A program made the translations under genes and the position numbers. From Dendrophyllia cribrosa (Eukaryota > Cnidaria > Anthozoa > Scleractinia > Dendrophylliidae), in the NCBI GenBank assembly GCA_024195265.1, contig JAJLRJ010000006.1:29978382-30042381 (forward strand): a DNA stretch of 64,000 nt, in the 5' to 3' direction. Below, one piece after another: positions 20,056-31,309 of the stretch. The notes under the pieces were generated by a model, which was not told the DNA's origin, did not search any database, and was given only the letters and a program-made list of their open reading frames with translations. Within the stretch, counting starts at the first letter, position 1, and each line of letters opens with the position of its first letter.

Positions 20056-21990
20056 CAGGCTCTGACTCTACCTTGAATGGTGATGTCGTTGATTATAACT
20101 CACTGAGAACCTGTCTGGCTAGAGCCACCACACAATTTGTTACCAGGACCTTTATTGAACGTTGCACTCGCCTGTAAGAGGAGGGGAATGCCTAGGGTCT
20201 AGACCTTGGGTAAACCATTTTCACATACAACATTCATGCACAAAGATAAGTCTTAATTTTGGGGAATGCATAACACAGTGAACTTGACAAGTAATGTTTA
20301 CATACATGTAGATTGAAATGCAATCTTTAGATTGAGAAAACTTTTAACAAGGTTGCAGCTCTTGTATTATCTTTATTTATCTTTTGTCATGAAAGCAACT
20401 ACCTTTTACATTATCCTTTTATTAAACAATTCAAAATGATTATTTTTGTAAAGTGGTCTTAAAGACAAACTTAAACTGTGCAGATGTACACTGTATGTAG
20501 TTGGAATTATTTATAAAATACGTCTTGTAAAATTAATGGGAAATAAAGAAGACCAGCCTTGCTATTTTTAACTGTTAATTTACTCAAGGCAAGTGAGGTT
20601 AGGGAGCTTACGCAACCATGGCACAAAACAATAGGTTTAATGAGCGAAAACAATGCTGATGCACATGCGTTTTACATTTTGGTACATTTCTTTGCCTTTC
20701 CTGCAAAGCAATAACGTCAAATGATCAAATTACAGGTTTCGTGGAGAACGTGAACACACGACAGTTAATTTTCCTTTCTCTATTTGAACTTAAAGGCTGA
20801 CCCTACATATTTAGCTCCTGGACAATCCAGTCATATTAGACAAATAACAAATTGGAACAATTGCAAACGAGTTTAACGTGGCGCGAATCCTTTTTTCAAG
20901 TGACGTTTTCCTTGGCTTTGCCATCCTCTTTGCGTATTAGCTCCCTATTATATTGACAGTGTGATGTCAATGATGTATACAGTAGAATCCTGCTAACTGT
21001 AACTATGTTAACTCAAATTCCCCACTTACTTGAACCAAATCTGAACCCCTTTTATCAGTCAAGATTTACTATCAGCTAACTCAAAACTCAAACTAAATTT
21101 ACTTTCTCTTGGCTGAAATTTACCCTAATGACTCAAATTCTATTTTAAATCAAAATGCTGGACAGTAAGTCATTCCCATAAACACAGTTGAATAACTGTA
21201 ATAGTTGCAGACATTATGGCATAAGTTTTATGTACGTATTAAGGAACACATATTCAGATGTATTTATGTAAATTAAATTACCCTTGACTAGATCTCAGCC
21301 TTTTGTTTTTTCCTTAATATGTTCTTAAAATTTTGGCTAAAATTCACAAACTGAGCATTCTTATGAAACAAACTAATTGTACCAAAATGACTCTTGATTG
21401 TGAATGAATAATAAAACCACAACACCTTATTATCAACAGGATGTTTGAAATTCAACATCGACCCCACTAACTCAAACTATTTTTTTGTTTCCCTTGGGAG
21501 TTTGATTGGAAGTGTTTCATCAGGGGTCTATTCACTGAGAAACATGAATTAAAGCTTGAGGCCGAAGGCTGAGGGCTTTTATCATTTTGGGATGTTGATG
21601 GTTTGAGAAGCTATATCAAACACTTATGAGTGTTTCATCACATTCGGGTATCCAAACATGTCAACGTTAATTAAAATAACATGTCTGCACCTTGTTTTTT
21701 CAAGCCACTTCTCAGTGTTTGGAAATTCTGATGAAACATTTGCACATGCTGATGAATATGCAGATTAAGAAACATTTTACACATTAAAATTATTGGTCTA
21801 AACACACATGGTCTTCATCTCGTATTTCAGAATGGGGCATTCTCGTTGGCTAATAACAGCATAAATAAATAATCCATTTATTAAGAAACCCTTTGATGTA
21901 TTCCAATTTCATCTAGAATTGATAAAATGAAGTTTGGGATTTTTGTCAAATTTTGATTGCTCTTGGAAGTAAAGAGGCTTAAGTGAGTTA
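20056..21990. other. Intergenic, no gene seen
   Basis: About 1.9 kb of AT-rich sequence without long open frames, splice-supported exons or clear repeats that I can defend. Confidence 0.55.
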
Positions 21991-22024
21991 ATTTTTTTAT
22001 TCTCTGTGTCATCTTTGTCCATTA

Positions 22025-22386
22025 TTATTCTGACTTCTTATCTTGTTTTGGGTCATTCACTCCTGCCGTTTCCTTCCCACTTGAGTACCACCACCATTCT
22101 CCAACTTTTTTTGCCAGCATGGCTGCAGCTCCTGTAGCTCCACCAATGGCAGCATTTGCAGTTGCACTAATTCCTGCAACCCCTGCACTTTGTAGCACTG
22201 CAAATGCACTGCCAGTGGCCACAGATGATCCATAAGCTACTGACTGTACAGATGCTGCAAAAGAGCCAGCAGCAACACCTCCAGCAGAAAAACCAGCAGC
22301 ACTAAGGACCACTGGGGTTGCTGCAACAGCGGCAGTCCCGACTGCCACACCTACTGCCAAATCTCTCCAGCCCCAAGCATTACCTC
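22025..22386 (-). CDS. ISG12/IFI27-like protein, last exon
   Basis: The exon starts after a TTTTTCAG acceptor and ends in TAA, encoding about 120 residues. The sequence is strongly hydrophobic and rich in Ala, Gly and Val: DLAVGVAVGTAAVAATPVVL, AAGFSAGGVAAGSFAAS and QSAGVAGISATANAAIGGA, then AMLAKKVGEWWW. This pattern and length match the IFI6/IFI27 (ISG12) family of small mitochondrial or ER membrane proteins linked to apoptosis and interferon responses in vertebrates. It starts in phase 1, so at least one upstream exon lies at higher coordinates; I could not place it. A minus-strand AATAAA lies at 21997-22002, close behind the stop. Membership looks good; the function in a cnidarian is inference. 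Confidence 0.82.
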
Positions 22387-22688
22387 CTGAAAAATGCATG
22401 ATAGAAATGTAAAATAAGCTAATATTGATCTTTAGGGCACAGATGTACATGTAACATTTATGTTTGAGTCTTTGGCTTGATATATAACACATGAAGCCAA
22501 ATCTTATAATACCAGGCAATCATGTTATTTTTGTTCACATAACTAAGAAGTTTTACATGTACAAAATAATTCTAAAACGGACAAAAACATTTAGTAAACA
22601 TGATGTCATATCTACCAACTGGGAGCATTAAAGAGATGATGTGGGTAATTAAATTTCATTGTCTAAGGAAACAATTCAACACGACAGC

Positions 22689-23015
22689 CGAGACCACAGG
22701 TAGCCCAAGCTATATGTGTCACAGAACCGTTACGAGCGAAATTACAAGGATTTGTATGACGAAAAACGGTCCATTCTAGGAGTTAAAAAATACGAACAAG
22801 ATTTCAATAAAAATTGCCTACCCTACTTCGCTGTGTGTTTCCTTGTCTCCTGTGTGGTTTTTGGGGCGATTTAGAGCGTTTCCAGTGAGTTTTAGTTCCA
22901 TTGCTTTCTCTCTATAGAGAGAAAGAATGGACCATTTTTCGTCATACAAATCCTTATAATTTCGCTCGTAACGGTTCTGTGACACATATAGCTTGGGCTA
23001 CCTGTGCCGAGACCA
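22689..23015. repeat. Foldback MITE
   Basis: Inverted arms of about 85-90 bp lie at 22689-22774 and 22926-23015. They share GGTAGCCCAAGCTATATGTG, CAGAACCGTTACGAGCG and GGATTTGTATGACGAAAAAC with their complements. It lies upstream of the ISG12-like exon, probably in its intron. Confidence 0.75.
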
Positions 23016-23695
23016 GGCCTCGAAACCTCTGACCTTCACATCTGAAGTCCAACGCACATGTGGTCTCTCGCTTGTTACTTTCATATTTTTGCATACCCAC
23101 TCTTGTTGCTGTGTTCACCCACAGCTGCTATATAGTATTTTTGTGTTTATGTTTGTTCACTGCTCAGGTTCACACACCAGACAGCATGAATGATGTGAAA
23201 CAAAAGACAGAAAACAATAGAACTCCAAAATGAGACTGAAGTACAAAACCTCGCAAACAATAGAAAAACAATGTGTTCCGGTACTTGCAGAAAGACCCGT
23301 AAGTTGAGTTACATATACATGTTACTGTACTTTACTAAATAATAAAATTTGATGTTATTCACTTAAATAATATGATCTTAGTCAGATTTATTTATAGTTG
23401 ATTTTTCAAAATGTACTATTCTTTGCTACTGAAATGTGGAACACACTTATTAATCTATGATTACTGCTTGGCCCTATGCATGGTAACAACCCTGAGAGGG
23501 ACTTCCATATAAAAGTGATGGGGGTGATTGTTGTACTTTTCAGTGGTTAAAATTTGTGGTTTAGTACCACTGAGGATGTTTGAATTGAAAATGACTCCTG
23601 ACAGAGTTTTTAACTTCCAACGATAATCACAAATGTATGGAGTGTCAATTTATATACTAGGGCTCCCCTCCGGAGATATAACCATTATAATCATT

Positions 23696-23728
<33 letters not shown>

Positions 23729-25762
23729 ATGGGGGGGATGGGGTCTGAACTTCCTGACGCACATTCCCTTGGGGTCCCGCCACTTCCCTGATGGTTCCTG
23801 TTTCTTTGTATTTTTCTTTGCACAATGGTATGCAATGTGAAATTTTCTCTTATTTCTTCCACTTCCCACCACCTTGGTAATCCCGGTTTTCTCCCCCTTC
23901 CTCCCTGCCTACCACAGACTTCCCACCCCCTGCTTTTGCCCTACCATACGGCTGTTATTTGGGTAACCATGCAATGTTTCTCCAACAACTGTGTAGGAGA
24001 CTATTTAGAAAATAACCTGAAATCAAACATAAGTTTTCAATGCTACTTGTTTATAACAATTTTAATTTTTTTTTTGTGTTTTTTTTTTTTTGTGTAGGCT
24101 GATCACTCGGGCTAATTATCAACAGACATCAGTCATGGAGACATGTAGCGTAGTGCTAACTTTTGAGTGTATGGAATAAATCCTATGGTGTCAGACCATT
24201 CAAATGAAACTTCTTTGGCAGTGTTATTGCATGGTACCATTTGTTTTTAAATATTTTACAAAATTATGAATTTGGGATTAGGTTAATACCATTGCATGTC
24301 ACACAAATATCAAGGCCACTGAATGTACAGTATTATTGTTTGTATCTTCAAATATTACCAGTGCTTGCTGCAGGATTGTCCTCACTGTTTGCTGGTTGCT
24401 GGTTTACAGTTCGATCTTCCTGTGTGAGAAAATGCTCAAAATTAATGGAGCTTTTTCACCAAATTTTAGTATAAGTTTGAAAAGCCAAAAGTTTATTATT
24501 TTGTATGAAAGCAAATCTTCGTTCAGTTTTCCCCCTGCTTTCAAAATGATAGGAAATATCCTTAACATTTTCAGTACAAAAAAGTCCACCTACAGACTTT
24601 TTAATCTCTAATTTTGTTATTGATAGGATTAATTAGTAATCAAACTTTGTGTTGTACAATTCAGAGGTCATCTTGCTCGCAATTTCAAATCATCTTCGCG
24701 CTTAACGCACTCAGCCGATTAGAAATTACTTGCCCAATTTACTCCCTGAAGTCCAAATTTACTATTACAATTTTTTTCATTAGTGCACTGCCCAAACTTA
24801 ATTAAGTGTGTTTTTAGCAGCAGATGGCCAGAATGGACATGGATTGCAACTTCATTTATGCTAAATTTTTAAGTCTTCCCACGCTGTCTTTAAAAAATCC
24901 ATTTATAATTCACTTTACTCGACTATACCTTTTTAGGTTGAAACAAAATGCTGTGCATAAAATTTTATTGTAGGTACTTAACCAGTAATTTTAGTACAGT
25001 TTTGACAAAAATCAGCCAAATCCTCGTGATTTCTACTACCTACAATCTCCCCTGCCCCTCACACAAACACCATTCAAAAGACCCCTAGAACAAGCACCTG
25101 CCACACCAGTTTTGCCCCCATTGTATCATAAAAGTCCAGCTTCAAGGCTGTGCTCTTAGAAGAATCACAGGGAGCCCAAAGGCTCCCAACTATGAAATCT
25201 GGGGAGCCCGGCACTTAAGCTTTTTTATGCAAAAGTAAGTTTTTCTAGTCGCCCGAAGATAAAAGTAAGTAGCCTGAGGCCACTGGGCACTGCTAGAGCA
25301 CAGCCCTGAGCTTATAAATAATGGTTTCTTTTCTGGTAAGCATAAGAAGTACTTTGTAACATTCTTTTCGGGGTGTTCAAGTGAGAGGGAGTCTTGGGGT
25401 GGGGGGGGGGGGGGGGGTGTAATCTATGTATTTGCAGCCCAAATCGGTATGGTTTTCTACGTATTTCCAGTCCAAATCTGTATCATGGTTTTCTATGCAT
25501 TTCCAGTCCAAATCGGTATGGTTTTCTACGTATTTGCAGCCCAAATTAGTATGTTTTTGAGCCATTTTGGTCTAAAAATAGCTATAGAATTTGACAAATT
25601 AATTGGTCTGAAAATGGGTACCTGTATATTTGTCATTTTGGCTTACAAAATAGGAAATTTTAATGATTAGGTCTAAAAAAGGGGTGAGGAAAATCCCATA
25701 TTTGGATCTGAAAATGGGTGAGGGCAATGGCAGATCCAAGGGGGCTGCATTTTCACCACAGC

Positions 25763-25797
<35 letters not shown>

Positions 25798-26820
25798 ATT
25801 TTCATCGCACTCTCGGTGGCTTCGCAGTCGACTTGTGGCAAGTCTTACTCTGGGGGTACTCTTTGAATGGCCTTTACAAGTTTTTGCTAGATTAACCACT
25901 TTTATGGTCGAGTGGGAGCATACCGTAAGAACACCGTAATAGCAGAGCTCTCGCGGAGCTCCATACTCATAGAACCTTAATGCACATCATTTTTCATGGT
26001 CATGGCTAGCAAAATATGTTTCACGGGAGCGAACTCATGCAGGGTTAGCTCGCAGGCGCAAGGGTCGGTTGGTCCATCACGCAGGGCTAGCTCGCATATG
26101 ACATCACGCAACATCTGTGATCTCAACAATTTTGTAACCAAAGTGAGGCTTTGTTTTTAGCGTGGCTACACGGCCAATGTTACGTCAGCAGTAAACACTT
26201 TTGTTGTGTTTAGCGGAGAAAACGGTTTGAAAATCATTTTTCCCTGCATTTTTTCACTGTTTGTTACTTAAGACAGGTTTCACATTTCTCAAACAGTGGT
26301 CAAGACCGCATTTGAGGCTGCGTAACTCCGCAAGTCAAGCATTTTTGGAGGAATATAGAGCTAAGTGCTTATTTTTAAAAGGTCTGATTTTGAATTAGGA
26401 CAATTTAAGCTAGTAGATTGTTGAAGCATTTGTTTAGAGCTAAACTCCTTTAACCAATTGCCGGCTGTGCCGGCCAAAACCAGCCGTTATCTTGCAATAA
26501 CACACATTTAAAATATTCAAAATAGAAAGAGAAAGCTTTAAAGAATACTCAGAAAAAGAAGAGCTTTAAGTGATGAAATCTTGCTTTGAGGAATTTTATA
26601 CCCGTGAAGAAGTTAACGGCGAAAAAAAAATTACATTTTTCTATGGGAATTTATGTAGCAGCCATAGAAACTATCCTAAAACCATTGTAAGTCCGTAATG
26701 TAACAATGGAATATTATGAGAGTTTTTCGGACAGTGTTTGAATCTCCGGAGAGATCTTCGGATAGTTGGTGATGGCGATGTCGCATCCGTTAGTTCACAT
26801 GTGCTTTGTACATTAACTTT
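23016..26820. other. Non-coding stretch with homopolymer runs
   Basis: No gene is supported. It holds a G run at about 23706-23729, a G run at about 25400-25418 and a C run at about 25764-25797. A diverged copy of the TBP-intron tandem unit lies at about 24150-24240. The proline or glycine stretches in short frames come only from the homopolymers. Confidence 0.6.
25427..25560. repeat. Tandem ~36-bp repeat
   Basis: About 3.5 units of GGTATGGTTTTCTACGTATT followed by TGCAGCCCAAAT or TCCAGTCCAAAT run head to tail, with small indels. Confidence 0.65.
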
Positions 26821-26829
26821 AACCAATAT

Positions 26830-27284
26830 TACAAACTCAAACACATGCAAGTCGGGATCAAGAAATCCAAGACAGACCCATTCTGCCTGAAACAGCACTG
26901 ATCACCATTACCAAGTCCCACTCCAACATCTGCGCAGTCACAGCCACAAGGGAGTTCCTGCTTCAGACACCTGAGATATCTTCACAGAGCCCTCTTTTCC
27001 AATTCAAAAATGGCACCCACCTCTCATGGCGAACCATGGCTTCCAATCTGCACACCCTACTGGGCTTATGTGGCCTCCAGTTCAAAGAGTACAACACTCA
27101 CAGCTTCAGAATTGGGGCAGCGACAACAGCAGCTGCCGCCGGCGTACCATCCTGGCTCATTAAAATTCTCGGCTGCTGGCGTTCCGATGCTTATGAGAAG
27201 TATATTCACCTCCCCCAAGCTACAATTCTACAAGTACCTGCTACTATGGCCATCCATCACTGCACCATGACAACATACATTTGA
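26830..27284 (+). pseudogene. Tyrosine recombinase fragment from a YR element
   Basis: The C-terminal half of a tyrosine recombinase is readable. The last 82 codons hold the H-x-x-R box in YNTHSFRIGAATTAAAAGVP. They continue through WLIKILGCWRSDAYEKYI, where the final Tyr is the likely nucleophile. Upstream codons (QVGIKKSKTDPF, then TITKSHSNICAVTATREFLL) fit the same domain but lie in another frame, with a break near 26888-26897. No reverse transcriptase is attached. It is a dead remnant of a DIRS/Ngaro-type retrotransposon or a Crypton; I cannot tell which. Confidence 0.75.
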
Positions 27285-27954
27285 CCCATGGGCATGATCA
27301 GGCTGGAAAAAGACTTACCTGCAACCATTATCTGAACTCTGACACTATTGAACATTAACTGAACTTTGTTATCATAGCAGAACACCGTAATATGTTTACT
27401 GTTAAATCTTTCTCCTAAAGTAAAAGGTATTAATAGTGCTTAAGGGAAATCCTATCTGAGGCTTCTAACAGAATGCTGCTTTGCACCCTCCTTATGGGGC
27501 AACAGTTTGCCGTTTCATCCAAACAGCTCTCTTAGCAGCCTCAGTGTGTAAGGATTCTGTTCCCAGAATATGGGGATAAGTGTCCCACACTGAAGCGATG
27601 CCGGGGTTTATAAGCTTGGGTGAGAAACGGTGGTCACACCCACTTCCCCTCACTTATCATCCCTCCAGGAGCTTGGCATAGGTACACGGTACTCCGCCTA
27701 ATATGGGCAGTTTCTTGGTGTTGCGATCACCAAATGACGTAAAACAAAAGATTAAAAAAAAGTAAACAATACCCACACCAACAATAGTATCCGCAACACC
27801 AAGAAACACCCCTAATATGCCACTTGCTAACACCAGCCTCGATGTGACTCACCTCAGCATGGCAGCACTCGGGTCCTGGACAACACTTACTCCCCAACCT
27901 TTCTCCCACAAATACGTGTTTTTCAATTGTGTGCCAACATTAATGGCTGTTTCT
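27285..27954. other. No gene seen
   Basis: Short non-coding stretch between the recombinase remnant and the dispersed repeat. It may be the 3' tail of the dead element, but no terminal repeat could be recognised. Confidence 0.5.
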
Positions 27955-29130
27955 ACCTTCTAAAACACTGAAGGCTCGAGTTTACTAGAAACGTCATTCT
28001 GACCTAGTGTTTTTGCTTCGTTGAGCTATAAGAACAGCTCAAATATGGTAATTTACGCGATTTTTGGTAAGTTTACAGCCATTTTTTCATCTTTAGTAGC
28101 TGCCTGATGAACATCATTAAGTGTGAAGGTAGCCAAGAGTCCACTTTCTCAAAGAAGCGAGTAAGGTGATGTACTTCATTTGCGAATTTGGCTTGTTGCT
28201 TGTAGAATGGGAAAAATGGCCGCTCCAAAACAAAGTAGCCTCCAGACTCCACTACTGATGAATTTCTTGACCTACCACGGCATATTTTGGGATTTGCGAC
28301 CACTGAAGAACACAACAAGCGTAAAGTTTTGGTGGTAGGTTGGAGTGCCTGTGGACTTAGTATAAATATGAAATATGTGGGGGAAGGAACAAACCCTGTC
28401 AAAAATTGTCGCTATTTCCCAGCATGCAGTGCAGTCATGATGTTGAAAATCGAGGCAAGGCCAGAATGCACTAGAACGAGAGGCTGTAGCTCAGCCAGGG
28501 CAATGAATGAGAGCAAAAAAATCACTTCTAAGGTAGGACTTAGGACTGAATTTTGCTGTGAATGTTGACTTTTGGGTTTGCAACGATGATTTCAATAAAA
28601 AAAATTGAAAGTGCACCTAAACCCCATTTTTTTTTCTTTTAATCAACTCAATGTACGTTGAAAAGTCGAATAGTGAAATATTTCTTGTTTTTAACATTGC
28701 GTTAGTGAGTTATGAAGATTTGAATTTAAAAAATGCTAATTAGATAACGTCAAATCAAGACTTTACCATTATTTCTACTTCAATTTACAATACACAGTTC
28801 ACAGCTTAAGGATAATCAATTTAAGAAATACTAATAAAAACTGTTTATAGTCAATTGATTTGTAAAAAAAATATTACTTGGAGGTGGAAACAAATAGTTG
28901 TATAATAAACGAGTCTTGATTTGACGTCATCTAATTAGCATTTTGTAAATTCAAATCTCTACAACTCACTAACGCGACGTTAAAAACAAGAAATATTTCA
29001 CTATTCGCCTTTTCAACGTACATTGAGTTGATTAAAAGAAAAAAATTGGGGTTTAGGTGCACTTGCATGAAGGCAAAAACGTGATTTTTGTTGCTTTTCT
29101 ATGACGTTAAAAACGGTCATTTTTGTTCTT
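27955..29130 (-). repeat. Dispersed repeat, copy B, with nested MITE
   Basis: Reverse-complement copy of the repeat at 180-862. It is split between about 28608 and 29065 by a 456-bp foldback MITE that is absent from copy A. Short open frames here are shared with copy A and resemble no known protein. Confidence 0.7.
28609..29064. mobile_element. Foldback MITE (AGTGC family) inside copy B
   Basis: The ends read AAGTGCACCTAAACCCC and, inverted, GGGGTTTAGGTGCACTT. Arms of about 190 bp share AATCAACTCAATGTACGTTG and AATATTTCTTGTTTTTAAC with their complements. Interior words match the 5637-6090 element. The flanks are TTGA and GCAT, so the expected TTAA duplication is not preserved. Confidence 0.75.
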
Positions 29131-30188
29131 GTCCAAATTCAAACGCTGATATTCTGCAAAAATGGCCGACTTTTTTGTGTTTATTGGGTATCTCAAAATA
29201 ATTTGAGGGACTTTCTAGTCAATGCTCACAACAGTGAAATATGGAAAAAACGACCGCGAGTCGTGATCGGTACAACCTCCTCAACGACCCTGTATTTTTG
29301 GCTTAATTTTCAATTCCTAAACATTCCAAGTTTACCACCAGTAGTACTAAATTTAAAGTAAATAAGGACAGATTTTTATAATTGATTAATAATATATTGT
29401 TATGATATTTTATACTATTTGAGCTACATTGAGGCAGTTTATTTTTACAAGGAATCTTTGTATTCTGTATAAACTGACCTAATTATTCAGATCTTGTATT
29501 TTTACATTTATTTTAATTGTTAATTTGTATTGTATGTTAAGATCTGTATAATTAAAACTGAGTAAATAAATAAATAAATAAATGTAGTCGTTGACTGAAT
29601 AACCTATTTAGACTGGCCAGTTGGAAAACAAGGACTGGACTCTGGACTGGACTGGACTGGACTTTACTTTTTTTTTTTTTGCTTTAGTGGGGGTGGGGGG
29701 TAGTGTTTTTTAAACCCTGACCCTGTTACCCACGGCCGTCATGGGTCACTTGAAAGTTGAAAGTTGAAAGGCGTAAATGGTACAATTTTATCCATAATTT
29801 TTATTGTATTCTTATTGTAATTTTTTGAAATGTTTTAGTATTTTAATATTTAACATATTGTCACTGAAAAGCCCTTTTCAGGGAGTTGTCAATAAAGTTT
29901 GTATTGCATTGTAATGCCTGATTTGGGTGCGTTAGGTATGCGTAGGTATGAAACATGACCCGTGTGGCTTTTCTTGTCAGCATGCGAAGCATTCAAGTTT
30001 TTTTTTTTTGTTAAACGGCGTGAAGAAACACAATAAAATGTCGGATCGAAAGTACAACAATCCCATTGGCCCAATTACAAGAGCCAATGAAAAAAAGGAA
30101 ACATCCGATCCTCCCCAGGAATACAAAAGCGACAGACATTTCATTTTAACTTAATGGTTTCATATCATTCTACGAGACCTTTACATGG

Positions 30189-30235
30189 TAGCAACTGACG
30201 AGGTTCGCCAAAGAACCGAAACTCGAGTCTTGCTA
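30189..30235 (+). ncRNA. Hammerhead ribozyme (type I, short stem III)
   Basis: All conserved core parts are present in order: stem I strand TAGCAA (30189-30194); core CTGACGA (30195-30201); stem II GGTTC/GAACC with a GCCAAA loop (30202-30217); core GAAA (30218-30221). A minimal stem III within ACTCGAGT follows. Cleavage would come after the C at 30229, and TTGCTA (30230-30235) pairs perfectly with the first stem I strand. Short-stem hammerheads are established in Penelope-like elements, where they may process the retroelement RNA and often act as dimers. Self-cleavage here is predicted only from the fold. Confidence 0.82.
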
Positions 30236-30277
30236 AACATTAAGTTATGTTCATTCCTTGCTTAAGGAAAGGACTAA

Positions 30278-31147
30278 GGCGTAAAAAGGGAACACGTGGA
30301 TGAATTCCACTTACATCTCAATTCTATCAACACCCATATCAAATTTACCATCCAGATAGAATCAGAAGGTTCCATTGCCTTCCTTGACACAAAAACAACC
30401 AGACAAGATGATGGCTCGATCACCGTCTGTCTACAGGAAAGCTACCCACACAGACCGCAGGGGTACCTTGATTTCAAATCACACCACCATTCCCAGCATA
30501 AACACTCGGTTGTACGCACCCTTATAGATCGCGCAAAGAACATTCCTTCCACCGAGAAGGAAGCATTACGGGAAACTAAGCGAGTAGTGGAAGCCCTTAC
30601 CACTAATAACTACCCTACCAATTTCATTCACAATGGTCATCAACCGAATAGACAACAAGTAGTAAACGATACCGACCAGCGTACTGGCATGATTATCCTG
30701 CCCTACGCCAAAGGATTCTCTGAGAGAATTGCAAAAGTTCTTCGAAGCTTCAACATCAAGGTCGCTCATAAGCCTATTCGGACAATCTCAAATATACTTA
30801 AAAAGCCAAAAGACAAGATCGAGAAAGAGGCCACCAGAGGAATCGTGTATAAGATCAAATGTAATGATTGTGATTGTGTTTACATTGGTCAGACATTGCA
30901 CGCGTTAAAATCACGCGCGAAAGAGCACGCAAAGGCTATAGCAACATTGGATAAAAACTCTTTGTTGGCCAAACACCACATGCTCCACAGTCACCAAATA
31001 GATTTGACGAACGTCGAAATGGTTGATAGATCATCGGCATGGCGACAAAAACTAATTCTTGAGGCTTGGCATTCCGTGCGTAACACGAACGTTATAAACG
31101 AACACATAGCGCTCCCAAATGTTTACAACAACATTAAGAATTTGTAG
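30278..31147 (+). pseudogene. Penelope-like RT C-terminus plus GIY-YIG endonuclease, 5'-truncated
   Basis: The frame is open from just after a TAA at 30275-30277 and has no ATG at its start. It begins VKREHVDEFHLHLNSIN, the segment that normally follows the YVDD catalytic box in Penelope reverse transcriptases, so the finger and palm regions are lost. Typical downstream strings are IAFLDTKTTRQDDGSI, YLDFKSHHHSQHKHSVVRTL, and the GIY-YIG block GIVYKIKCNDC...VYIGQTLHALKSRAKEH. It ends in TAG with no internal stops. Without the catalytic aspartates it cannot be a functional reverse transcriptase, though the endonuclease part looks whole. Confidence 0.88.
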
Positions 31148-31267
31148 AGATAATTAAGAATGCTCTAGAGACTTTCGTTTCACCTCAAAGTGTTCTTTCG
31201 AGGTGCTATTTAATATTTGCATATATCGTATACCATCAGGACGCTGTTAGACATTTGCATTTTATCT

Positions 31268-31307
31268 TTTGCTGAAGAAGGCAACAGTAGTTGCCGAAAC
31301 GTCCAAC
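31268..31307 (+). ncRNA. Hammerhead-like motif, probably degenerate
   Basis: A CTGAAGA core, a hairpin GGCAAC/GTTGCC with an AGTA loop, and GAAACGTC occur in the right order. There is one extra A before stem II, and stem I is only about 3 bp. It lies downstream of the Penelope ORF, where these elements often carry the motif. Activity is doubtful. Confidence 0.45.
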
Positions 31308-31309
31308 AC

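Noticed and set aside
23650..23872. Proline-rich and glycine-rich frames near 23.7 and 25.7 kb
   Set aside because: Produced by homopolymer G or C runs; no gene context.
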